Part shown: positions 1-7,474 of the stretch, in pieces
Numbering within the stretch: position 1 is the first letter of the stretch
How the letters are laid out: each line of letters starts with the position of its first letter
Origin: Selenomonas bovis DSM 23594
GTDB taxonomy: Bacteria; Bacillota; Negativicutes; Selenomonadales; Selenomonadaceae
Length of the DNA: 64,000 bases
Assembly (NCBI RefSeq): GCF_000381005.1
Contig: NZ_KB908386.1
Span: 22,345-86,344 of the forward strand
Direction of reading: 5' to 3'
Notes under the pieces: generated by a model
What the model was told of the DNA's origin: nothing
The model's input: only the letters and a program-made list of their open reading frames with translations
Databases searched by the model: none
Position numbers and translations under genes: made by a program

Positions 1-1297
1 GCTTTTTGCCAAAGCAAGCACGAAATTCGTGTTGCCAGGATCCAAATGCATTTTTCGGGCAAACGACGAGAATGCGTTTCATGCCAACTTGCTCTTGCAA
101 AAAAGCGAACATACCAAGCACCGATGATGTCTTGCCAGAGCCGGGGACTGAAAAATTCCCGCTCTTTATCATCATTGTCATGAAAAATGCATCCCACATC
201 TGGCGGCTTTCTAACCGCCTTTCTAAAGAGGAACTGACAATTTCCCTGAACTGTTGGAATTTGGGCAGCATTCTCTTGTCGTGCCGTTTGATGTCTATCC
301 CCAACGTAGAGCGTTTTTGAATATGAATCTCCTGGCTTTCGATGAATTCACGGAGCCGATTGGTCATGGCATAACGATAGCCGTAATCTAAACGTGGAAT
401 TTTCATATTCAATATGCTGTCAATCTTTTTGTAGTCAATATAGGTAAGGCCGTCTTTGAAATAAATCATCCCAGGCTTTGTGCTTTTTATATACTTGCGC
501 AGCCTAGTCCTGACAAAGCCCCGGTCGAGCAGATACTTTCCGCCATCGCCAAGATTCATATGCAAAATCAATCGTCCATTATCAAAATCAAGAATGCAAG
601 CATTCTCCAGCAAAAGGATGTCTTCTTTTATCATTATTCCCTTGTCGTGCCTCATTATTTCTTGCAATACCACGTCATCAATCTCTCGTACGACAACGTC
701 ACCATAACCGCCCTTCCAATATGCATCAAAAATGCGTTGGCTCTTATTGATGCCGCGCGTATAAAATCCATTCTTGTCCAACCAACTGCATACTACGCTA
801 AACGATTCATGATTTTGTCGCATTGCCGCAACGGTTTCATTATTAGATCCGGTAAACTTTATGCGGTTCCCTGCAGCATCAGACAGTATGCCGAATTTGT
901 CGTGGAATATCCCCTCCCTGGTAAAGGCAACTTTTATATCAAGGCATCCCATTGCAATCAGCCGCGCCAGATTCGACAAGCCTTTTTCAAGGAATATGTT
1001 GCCATCTGTCTGCAGAGATTCCAGCAATTCCTGTCTGACACGGCTCCTCACGGCATAGCCAACCCGAATTTCTTCGAGTTCTTCCTCGGGTATCTCCTTT
1101 GAAACTACCAATCGATATTTATGTCCCATGCCTGCAAAATATTCCACGCCTGTTGCATAGATTGCCAAGGCTCTCGCAGAAAAATAAGCACTGGCACGGT
1201 CATAGCTTACCGCCTCCATTAACACTGGATTGAAAAACGATTCAACGACATCGTCTTCAGTGGTATAAAACGAGTCAAACTGGAGGTCAGTGAACAT
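1..1297 (-). CDS. PLD-nuclease / SNF2-type helicase, 3' end outside the window
   Basis: 432 residues are visible from the ATG at 1297; the rest lies beyond the left edge. Residues 1-200 look like a phospholipase-D-type nuclease domain: His132-x-Lys134 sits in a FHDKFG context and is followed by GSNNE at 150-154, the usual HxK...GS-N/E signature. Residues 384-391 (VPGSGKTS) are a Walker A motif, and 409-424 (ILVVCPKNAFGSW) is motif Ia as in SNF2/superfamily-2 helicases. So an N-terminal PLD nuclease appears fused to a dsDNA translocase. The start overlaps the stop of the upstream ParB-like gene by 11 bases, which indicates translational coupling in one operon. PLD-helicase proteins occur in phage-defence islands; that role is inferred from family and context. 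The remaining helicase motifs cannot be checked here. Confidence 0.8.
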   Translation of the reverse strand, partial: MFTDLQFDSFYTTEDDVVESFFNPVLMEAVSYDRASAYFSARALAIYATGVEYFAGMGHKYRLVVSKEIPEEELEEIRVGYAVRSRVRQELLESLQTDGNIFLEKGLSNLARLIAMGCLDIKVAFTREGIFHDKFGILSDAAGNRIKFTGSNNETVAAMRQNHESFSVVCSWLDKNGFYTRGINKSQRIFDAYWKGGYGDVVVREIDDVVLQEIMRHDKGIMIKEDILLLENACILDFDNGRLILHMNLGDGGKYLLDRGFVRTRLRKYIKSTKPGMIYFKDGLTYIDYKKIDSILNMKIPRLDYGYRYAMTNRLREFIESQEIHIQKRSTLGIDIKRHDKRMLPKFQQFREIVSSSLERRLESRQMWDAFFMTMMIKSGNFSVPGSGKTSSVLGMFAFLQEQVGMKRILVVCPKNAFGSWQHEFRACFGKK

Positions 1298-2516
1298 CTG
1301 CTTTCCCCTTTAAATCGTTAAGGAGTTCTATCAGCTCATCTGCCTTTCCGCGTATGTCCTGAAGTTGCGTTTCGGACAATTTGGAAAATATATTCGTGTC
1401 CAGCTCTGCAATCGCATCAATCGCTTTGTCCAAGACATGAGCGGCCTGTTCTCGGTTCGCTGTTGCACGAATACGTTCGTCGTATTTGTCCGTTGTCTGC
1501 AGCGCCTCTCTGGCAAGAGCGGATTCGCGTTTCATGCTTTCCAGTTTTTCAAAGCGAACTTTCTCTTGCGCATCTTTGCTGTCACTGATTTGATCTGCGA
1601 CTGTTTCCGCGATATCCATCTGCTTTTCGACGAATTCTCTTCGCTGACGTTTATCTTTCAATATTTTTTTGATTTTGCGCATATATCTCGTCATGTCAGC
1701 TTTGGGGGCCAAGGCTAAATTCGAGAATATGATTTGTTTCACGTCTTCCTGCTCATCCTCGTCTTTTTCACTCTTGATGATTGGATATATTTCTCGCAAA
1801 GGACCATCCAGCTTCTCTTTTCTGGCAATATAGAACTGAAATGGGTGCTGGATGAAATCAAGATACTCCACCATTAATTGCGCTATTTCAAGGTCTTTGT
1901 TGACCTCCTTGAGCGGCTGGTTGATGCTTTTTGCATATTCGTCCGCCGTCAGCAGTTTGTTCCTTACGACATCATTATACAAGCCCGCCAGACGATCGAT
2001 TGGATCGTAATCGACACGTGCCTCTTCGCCATGCTGAACCATCAGCTCAAGCATCTTGATATGCTTGGCATCACGTTCCATGTTCTCGGTCAGGATTACA
2101 GTCTCGAAAAAACCAAATTTTGCAGGATTCTTACGGTTAAGTCTGCGCAAGCAGGTGAACCTGCGGTTCCCATCCACGACGCGTCCATCGCTTAAGGTAA
2201 TGCCCGCTTCACGTTGATCAACCAATTTGATGTTGTTTTCTGTCTGTTCAATTTTTTCTGGATTGCTGGCAACGATGAATTTCTCGATTTGATCGTTATA
2301 CGCTTCAATATCATCCCGGCTGATATCCTGTCCGTTGTGTTCAGAGCGATATTCTTCCAGCCATGTTGCAATACGGTCGTTCTGGTCATTATAAAAGAGT
2401 GCGTCCAGGCGCACACGATATACTGGATAGGGTTTCGTTTTCCCAGCAATCGTCAGCTTGCGGGTCATTTCCGTTCTCTCAACCAATCCGCTAACTTCGT
2501 CTGTCAATAGGTTCAT
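1287..2516 (-). CDS. ParB/Srx-fold-like protein with C-terminal coiled coil
   Basis: 409 residues. Residues 107-124 carry a DGRVVDGNRR motif followed by Arg-rich helix residues, the signature loop of the ParB/sulfiredoxin-like fold that binds nucleotide and, in ParB, hydrolyses CTP. The downstream half (about 270-400) is highly charged and helical (KKILKDKRQRRE, REALQTTDKYDERI), probably coiled coil. The ATG lies 4 nt after the stop of the 1107-aa gene, and a GGAGG site lies in the end of that gene, so the two are co-translated. Proteins of this fold occur in several defence modules (DndB-like, DUF262-like), but no specific family was recognised. The function of sensing or nucleotide binding is inferred from the fold only. 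Confidence 0.72.
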   Translation of the reverse strand: MNLLTDEVSGLVERTEMTRKLTIAGKTKPYPVYRVRLDALFYNDQNDRIATWLEEYRSEHNGQDISRDDIEAYNDQIEKFIVASNPEKIEQTENNIKLVDQREAGITLSDGRVVDGNRRFTCLRRLNRKNPAKFGFFETVILTENMERDAKHIKMLELMVQHGEEARVDYDPIDRLAGLYNDVVRNKLLTADEYAKSINQPLKEVNKDLEIAQLMVEYLDFIQHPFQFYIARKEKLDGPLREIYPIIKSEKDEDEQEDVKQIIFSNLALAPKADMTRYMRKIKKILKDKRQRREFVEKQMDIAETVADQISDSKDAQEKVRFEKLESMKRESALAREALQTTDKYDERIRATANREQAAHVLDKAIDAIAELDTNIFSKLSETQLQDIRGKADELIELLNDLKGKADVH

Positions 2517-2519
2517 CTG

Positions 2520-5500
2520 TCAAACCTCCTGAAAATACGCATCGTAATCACGATACAGTTTATGCATAATGCTATTATAGTACAAATCGTTCTCTCTTTC
2601 CGCAGCGATTTCTATCACCACATGGTTATCCTTATATTCCATACCATATTCTTCACGGAGCATATCCATAAAATCATCAATATCAATCGATACCTCATGC
2701 TCCATGACATCCGCAATAAATCCTTCCATCGATATTGTGTCTGCGCCACTGTAAAACAGTCTTGTGTTTCCGTGCCTTAATGATTGGAATGCTCCGCTGA
2801 ATCTCAAAATCGACATCAGAAAATAATCATCGAATCCCAAGCAATCAACAGACGTCTTTCCGCCTTTAGCACGAAAATAAGAAATTGTAAAATAGGATTC
2901 TTCCATAGCGGCTTTGACCTCATAGGCAACTGACACAAGTCTTTCTTTCGTCCATCCTTCCTTCTCCAAACGACTAAGCATAATAAAATGGTTTGGTGCA
3001 AATTCTATGGCCTGTAACTTCTGTTGCATAGGCCAAATCCACCATGTCCTGATGTTCGTGTCCGCTTCAGTAAACTCAATTATTCCGCGTTTGTTGGCAG
3101 TATAGATGAACGCTTCTCTGAAGCTTGAAAAATCTTTTTTATAAATCGTTTGGTCATTTGCTACATACCCCAGTTTATCCAAATTATAGCGGTTTAAAAT
3201 ATCCGGGGAATCAGGGCACACAGCATTAAATATCTCTTTTGCCATCAAAAGGCTATAATACGGCTGTGTCAATGCCATGGATAAATTTTTTAGGTCTTCT
3301 TCAGATGCTTTCTGAACGGCAATAGAATAAGTATCACCTTGTAAATATTTTTTTGCAAAACAAGCATAATTGGCGAAAAAAGTTGACTTCGGAATTCCAT
3401 ATTGCTCTCCATAGTACGAAGCAAATTCTTCTTTTGTCGCTTCACCAAGTTCCCGCAAGGCTCCAAGCACTTGCCGCTCCCGGTTCGCATTCCCAAAAGC
3501 CAGAATTGGCATCCTGCATACGGACATACGCATTTCCTTTGCTGCGGCATGGCTTACTATTTTTTTCAGAAGATTGTGCAGCTCATAGGCATCCTTCAGG
3601 CCGTATTCCTCCGCCACATCGGGATACCTGTCAAGGAAATACTGCGTCCCAATCTCGACATCTCTGCCAGCCAGCTCCTCAAAATGAAAATCTCGCAGCA
3701 GCACCTTGGCATCGACGTCTCGCGTGTCGTAAAAACGAAAGATTTTTCCCTGCTTCCACAACGTGCAGGGGCTTCTGCTCAGTGCCACTTCCCCATAACG
3801 CGCCGTCAGGGTAACCCTCTCGTCCTTGTCACAATCTAGCATGAAAAGGAATACGGCATACTTTTTGTAAAAATCTTCAATCCCAATATCCTCCTCACAA
3901 TAGTGCGACAGGAAATAGTTCAGGAAACTTTGCCTGTTTATCGGCAAGTATGTGCCATCCACATTGACGCAATCGGCATATGCGGCTTTTTTCAGGAGAA
4001 TGGCAATTTTTTTGCGGTAGCCTAGCGGTATATTCTCGTCCCGCAAGGAATCGGCAGGACTCTTTTTGCGGCTTCCTCCGTACCTATGCGCCAGATAATA
4101 GTATCCTGTTGCGTCGACGCCAAAGGCATTTCGCATCTCATCAGGAGAAAACGAATACTCGTAAAAGACCTCGCAGAACCTGTCCTCATAGAGCGCATGA
4201 CCCTTCCTGCGGATTGTCCGGATTGCCTTCGCCTCTATTTGCCTGACCCTTTCCCTCGTCACCGCCAATTCGCGCCCGACCTCTTCCAGCGTGGCATTGC
4301 CTGACCTTCTCGCGAGAACTAGCCGCTCCCTCTCCGTGAGATCCTTCGTATGGGCGATGTACTCGCGAAACGTTTCCCGCATCTTGACATAGCCCATGTT
4401 GTCCTTCTCAACGAAGCCTTCCTCTGTCAGGTCGCGCAGGGTGGCACCTAGAGGGAGATACCCTGCAAGCCCCCATGGGAGCTGTGCACCGATTTCCTGC
4501 TCAATCTCGTCATAGGGGCAGGGCCAGTCCCGGTCTGTCACCGCGCATATCGCCTGCCGGACGGCCTCGGCCATGCACTCTGAGTCGCCGATGGCACGTA
4601 GGAACGGCTCGTTCGCCGTGATTTTCTCTGCCGTGTCCCCGAAGGGGGCCAGCTGTTCCTTGCCTTGCCGCAGCACCTCCAGCAAGGCAACGCAAAGTTC
4701 GTTCCTCGCGCCGCCATGCTTTTCCTGGAAGGACAGGACATCGGCAATCAACTGGCTATAAAGCCCCGTCCTTCCCGATTGTCCTTCCACATCGATTACA
4801 GCGCGGCTGCCGTATCTTTCAAGCAGCTCTCCCTGTAGCCGTATGATTTCCCGCACAGATTTTTCCCCTAGGTTTCGTACGCTTCGCCAGTCGCTTTCCC
4901 TCACACCGAGGAAGGACGCCAAGTCCACAATCCGCTTTTTCATCTGTTGGCTGCGCACGATGCCGTTGAAGGAGCGTACGGACAGGTTCGCTTGGAGAAG
5001 GCTCAGTAGCTCGTCTCGGCGAATATCAGGGAATCGCGTCTCGCTGGCGGCATCCATGCCGGATTGATAACTTTTCCCTTCACGCCAAGCGGCAAGCATG
5101 GCAGTGGCGTTCTGGCGCAGACGCTCTTGAAACGCCATGATTTCCTTGACCGTCTTTCGCCCCAGATTGCGTACCCGATACCAGTCTTCCTCTTCCATCG
5201 CGAGGAAAGTCTTCACGTCTGTGACCTGCCGGCTTGCCTTGATGCCGTGCACAGCGCGCACAGAAAGATTCTCTTTCAGAAAAGCGAAGAATTCCTCCCG
5301 TCGCGGGCTGTCATCTGGAAGGGGGCGAGAAACACCTTCTTGCGTCGCTTTCCCTTTTGAAAAGTCCATACTGACTATGCTAGGTTCAGCCAATGCCCTA
5401 ACCAGCACAGATGGTTCGCGAGATTTGTCCTCTTCCTCGGCCCGTTTTTCTGCAGATTCATCATCGATGTCTTTTATCAGCGAGGCAACCTCTGCGAGAA

Positions 5501-5843
5501 CTTTCTTGTACTCCGTCGGGTTATTCTTATATAATTTCACGGTATCGATAAACAACCGCGTCGGTTTCGTATAAAGCGATTTCCCGCTCCAAGCAGATTC
5601 CATACTTATCATTTGGGAAGCAATGCCACTTCGAGATCGATATGAATCATCAATCGTTAGGCCAGAGGAGACAGCCATCTGTCTCAATTTTCCCGAACAA
5701 TCTGCAATGGCCTCTGAACGCGTCATTTCTCCATTGACGTATTGCAAGTAGGAGTTTAAGAGAGCAACTGCCTCATACTTGGTGAAAGGAACGTTTTTGG
5801 ATTTTGCCACGCCTCGTATCACTTCCTCTGTATCATACGGCAT
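2520..5843 (-). CDS. Large protein with two RNAP alpha-CTD-like modules and a sigma region-4-like HTH
   Basis: 1107 residues and the first gene of the island operon. Residues 1-125 form a helical N-terminal module (GLTIDDSYRSRSGIASQM) resembling a small module seen in some HNH nucleases; this match is weak. Residues about 185-240 (LSVRAVHGI...RNLGRKTVKEI) and 278-342 (LSVRSFNGI...RNLGEKSVREI) both match the helix-hairpin-helix pattern of the RNA polymerase alpha C-terminal domain. Residues 440-495 look like a winged helix. Residues 500-548 (LTERERLVL...EEVGRELAVTRERVRQIE) are a sigma-70 region-4 helix-turn-helix. The remaining 550 residues have no recognised domain. There is no good Shine-Dalgarno site at the ATG (5843); an AAGGAG lies about 30 nt upstream and an in-frame stop blocks extension. 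The combination suggests DNA or RNA-polymerase interaction; the role is unknown. Confidence 0.75.
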   Translation of the reverse strand: MPYDTEEVIRGVAKSKNVPFTKYEAVALLNSYLQYVNGEMTRSEAIADCSGKLRQMAVSSGLTIDDSYRSRSGIASQMISMESAWSGKSLYTKPTRLFIDTVKLYKNNPTEYKKVLAEVASLIKDIDDESAEKRAEEEDKSREPSVLVRALAEPSIVSMDFSKGKATQEGVSRPLPDDSPRREEFFAFLKENLSVRAVHGIKASRQVTDVKTFLAMEEEDWYRVRNLGRKTVKEIMAFQERLRQNATAMLAAWREGKSYQSGMDAASETRFPDIRRDELLSLLQANLSVRSFNGIVRSQQMKKRIVDLASFLGVRESDWRSVRNLGEKSVREIIRLQGELLERYGSRAVIDVEGQSGRTGLYSQLIADVLSFQEKHGGARNELCVALLEVLRQGKEQLAPFGDTAEKITANEPFLRAIGDSECMAEAVRQAICAVTDRDWPCPYDEIEQEIGAQLPWGLAGYLPLGATLRDLTEEGFVEKDNMGYVKMRETFREYIAHTKDLTERERLVLARRSGNATLEEVGRELAVTRERVRQIEAKAIRTIRRKGHALYEDRFCEVFYEYSFSPDEMRNAFGVDATGYYYLAHRYGGSRKKSPADSLRDENIPLGYRKKIAILLKKAAYADCVNVDGTYLPINRQSFLNYFLSHYCEEDIGIEDFYKKYAVFLFMLDCDKDERVTLTARYGEVALSRSPCTLWKQGKIFRFYDTRDVDAKVLLRDFHFEELAGRDVEIGTQYFLDRYPDVAEEYGLKDAYELHNLLKKIVSHAAAKEMRMSVCRMPILAFGNANRERQVLGALRELGEATKEEFASYYGEQYGIPKSTFFANYACFAKKYLQGDTYSIAVQKASEEDLKNLSMALTQPYYSLLMAKEIFNAVCPDSPDILNRYNLDKLGYVANDQTIYKKDFSSFREAFIYTANKRGIIEFTEADTNIRTWWIWPMQQKLQAIEFAPNHFIMLSRLEKEGWTKERLVSVAYEVKAAMEESYFTISYFRAKGGKTSVDCLGFDDYFLMSILRFSGAFQSLRHGNTRLFYSGADTISMEGFIADVMEHEVSIDIDDFMDMLREEYGMEYKDNHVVIEIAAERENDLYYNSIMHKLYRDYDAYFQEV

Positions 5844-6249
5844 TTCAGTAACAATTTGCTTTCAAAAATGGAATCTCCTTACGTTTGACGCGAACCCCAA
5901 ACAGCATGATCGGATACAAGAAAGACCGAACCTGACGGCTCGGCCTGGTCTCCAAATGATACCATCTGGGCAACTCTGTTACGCATATTATATCGAGCCT
6001 TGTTGCGAAATACAAGAAATTTCTGCACTGGGCATATTTTATGTCTTTTATGTTTTCGTATCCTTTTCGACGCTCTGTGCCTTTAATCCTGCTTTTACCG
6101 CAAAAAAGCCGTCATACCTGCCTTTTCCTCTTGCGGAACAAGAATTTGCGGGTTTTGTCAACTTCATCTCGATACAACGAACGAGATGGCTATAATAAAC
6201 CATGTTGGAATAAATATTCCATTTAGAATCAAAGGAAGGAGGAACCGGC
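5844..6249. promoter_or_regulatory. Divergent regulatory region between island operon and LexA-like gene
   Basis: This 406-base AT-rich stretch holds no gene. For the rightward LexA-like gene there is a TATAATA -10 box at 6191-6197 and an AAGGAAGGA ribosome binding site at 6232-6240. Two inverted repeats flank the -10 box: CATCTCG-N10-CGAGATG (6165-6188) just upstream, and GGAATA-AA-TATTCC (6207-6220) just downstream. Both are well placed to be operators of the adjacent repressor, which would then control itself and perhaps the divergent operon. No -35 box stands out. Confidence 0.5.
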
Positions 6250-6702
6250 TTGCGCACAAAAAACAAGGCCAACTTTCGCCTGCTGGAGTCCTTTATCGAC
6301 GGCTACCAAGAGAAACATGGGATTTCTCCCACGACGAAGGACATTTCCCGAGGGACAGGGCTTTCCACCGGCACGATTTCCCGCTATCCGCAGTATATGC
6401 GGGAACAGGGGATGATTGACTACCAAGGGCACAAGGGTTTTGTCACCCGCAAGATGCGGAAGATGCGGGACGCGACGGAGCTGGTGCCGCGCCTCGGGAG
6501 CATCGCCTGCGGCATCCCGAAGTTCGCCGAGGGGAATATCGAGGAGTATGTGCGGCTGCCGATAGCGCTTTTTGGGAGCGGCGATTTTTTCCTGTCCGGC
6601 AAACAGGGAACCATCAGGGGAATTTTCCATTCCCAGCAGATGGTTTTCTGTTTGCCGGATTTTTTGTGCAAAAAATTCTGTCGACCGTTAAGGAACCACT
6701 GA
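6250..6702 (+). CDS. LexA-like repressor, C-terminally truncated
   Basis: 150 residues from a TTG start nine bases after AAGGAAGGA. Residues 8-65 match the LexA winged-helix DNA-binding domain (SPTTKDISRGTGLSTGTISRY). Residues 80-90 (PRLGSIACGIP) match the self-cleavage site, with Cys87-Gly88 where LexA usually has Ala-Gly. From about residue 115, the place where the catalytic Ser-Met segment should follow FFL, similarity ends. The last 35 residues are unrelated and run into a GGAACC-type repeat at 6688. The Ser/Lys dyad is therefore absent, so the product either cannot self-cleave or is a decayed gene. A 12-bp inverted repeat, TCCGGCAAACAG (6595-6606) with its complement near 6648-6659, lies inside the divergent tail, consistent with an insertion. 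Confidence 0.7.
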   Translation: MRTKNKANFRLLESFIDGYQEKHGISPTTKDISRGTGLSTGTISRYPQYMREQGMIDYQGHKGFVTRKMRKMRDATELVPRLGSIACGIPKFAEGNIEEYVRLPIALFGSGDFFLSGKQGTIRGIFHSQQMVFCLPDFLCKKFCRPLRNH

Positions 6703-6707
6703 TTAAT
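6688..6707 (+). repeat. GGAACC-type MITE end (single end)
   Basis: TTAAGGAACCACTGATTAAT is one copy of a terminal sequence that recurs at 15948, 25867, 44936, 58437 and elsewhere. It lies at the truncated end of the LexA-like gene. No partner end is visible nearby. Confidence 0.6.
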
Positions 6708-6808
6708 GCAAGGATTTTTCCGTTCTGCGTCGAAAGCAACGATAAGGGCATTGGAAGGGATATGGCGACGTATTTTCGCGATAATTGAGTCTAATTATCG
6801 CGTAGTTG

Positions 6809-6983
6809 TACATAGTAAACTCAACGAACAAACGTCCACTTTGTGGACATTGTGCGCCCGTCCTTGCAGTAAATCCAGCCAATCGCGCTGCGCCTGCGGC
6901 TTGCGCTCTTGGGGATTTACATAGTAAACTCAACGCACAAACGTCCACTTTGTGGACATTGTGCGCCCGTCCTTGCAGTAAAT
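6809..6983 (+). repeat. GTCCAC..GTGGAC palindromic repeat, tandem unit A-B-A
   Basis: A 66-base unit (6809-6874) is repeated almost exactly at 6918-6983, with a 43-base unit between them. Unit A contains the palindrome ACGTCCACTTTGTGGACATT; the middle unit reads CTGCGCCTGCGGCTTGCG. Related copies occur inverted at 9033-9145 and in direct orientation at 28715-28823. No coding function is apparent. Confidence 0.8.
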
Positions 6984-7161
6984 GACACGCGAAGTCATGC
7001 TCGACGCCCTCGAACACGACTACAACGACCTCATGAACCTCGGCGAAATCTACGGCGCCCGCGGCGTAGAGGCAGCCATCGACACCATCCACCTCTACGA
7101 GAAAGCCCTCGAGCTCGCCTACGCCAAGACTACCGACTACGGTGAGGAAAGCGAGCACTAA
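6982..7161 (+). CDS. Small acidic hypothetical protein (59 aa)
   Basis: This ATG frame of 59 codons begins within the last bases of the palindromic repeat. The product is acidic and helical (MLDALEHDYNDLMNLGEIYG, then AIDTIHLYEKALELAYA) and ends EESEH. G/C-rich third positions agree with real coding. The absence of a clear ribosome binding site and the position at a repeat edge suggest the tail of a gene whose front was replaced by the repeat. A strong hairpin follows it. No family was recognised. Confidence 0.45.
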   Translation: MTREVMLDALEHDYNDLMNLGEIYGARGVEAAIDTIHLYEKALELAYAKTTDYGEESEH

Positions 7162-7173
7162 TTACAACTTTCG

Positions 7174-7223
7174 AAACACAATCGAGGGGACGATTACAGA
7201 AAATCGTCCCCTCGATTGTGTTT
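7174..7223. terminator. 22-bp perfect hairpin (bidirectional terminator-like)
   Basis: AAACACAATCGAGGGGACGA and the next two bases (7174-7195) pair perfectly with 7202-7223 across the six-base loop ACAGAA. One side is followed by TTTG. It follows the small 59-codon frame and precedes the restriction endonuclease gene. Confidence 0.7.
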
Positions 7224-7474
7224 GTCGAAAACCACTTTCAAGATTTCTCACGCGATAACGGCATAGGCAGACCTACTGTCCAAGCCCCTGTCACCCTGGA
7301 CCAGCAAAAAATCCAGAAAAGAAAAAAGGCATACAGGCCACCCTTGTCGAAACAAGCAACGTACAAGCATCCATTCCACGGATATCGTGCGCCCGTCCCG
7401 GGATACTTCCCGCCGATTACTCCGTGCCCCGATTATCATAACAACATATCGTCAAGAAAGAAGGCTGCTCTAGA

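Noticed and set aside
1..5843. Assignment of the operon to DISARM, Mokosh or Dnd/Ssp
   Set aside because: Individual domains overlap (PLD, helicase, ParB-like), but gene order, domain fusions and partner genes do not fit. The helicase is incomplete in the window.
6703..7158. 151-codon minus-strand frame over the repeat and the 59-codon gene
   Set aside because: The composition is Val/Glu-rich antisense with no ribosome binding site; the opposite small frame is the better candidate.
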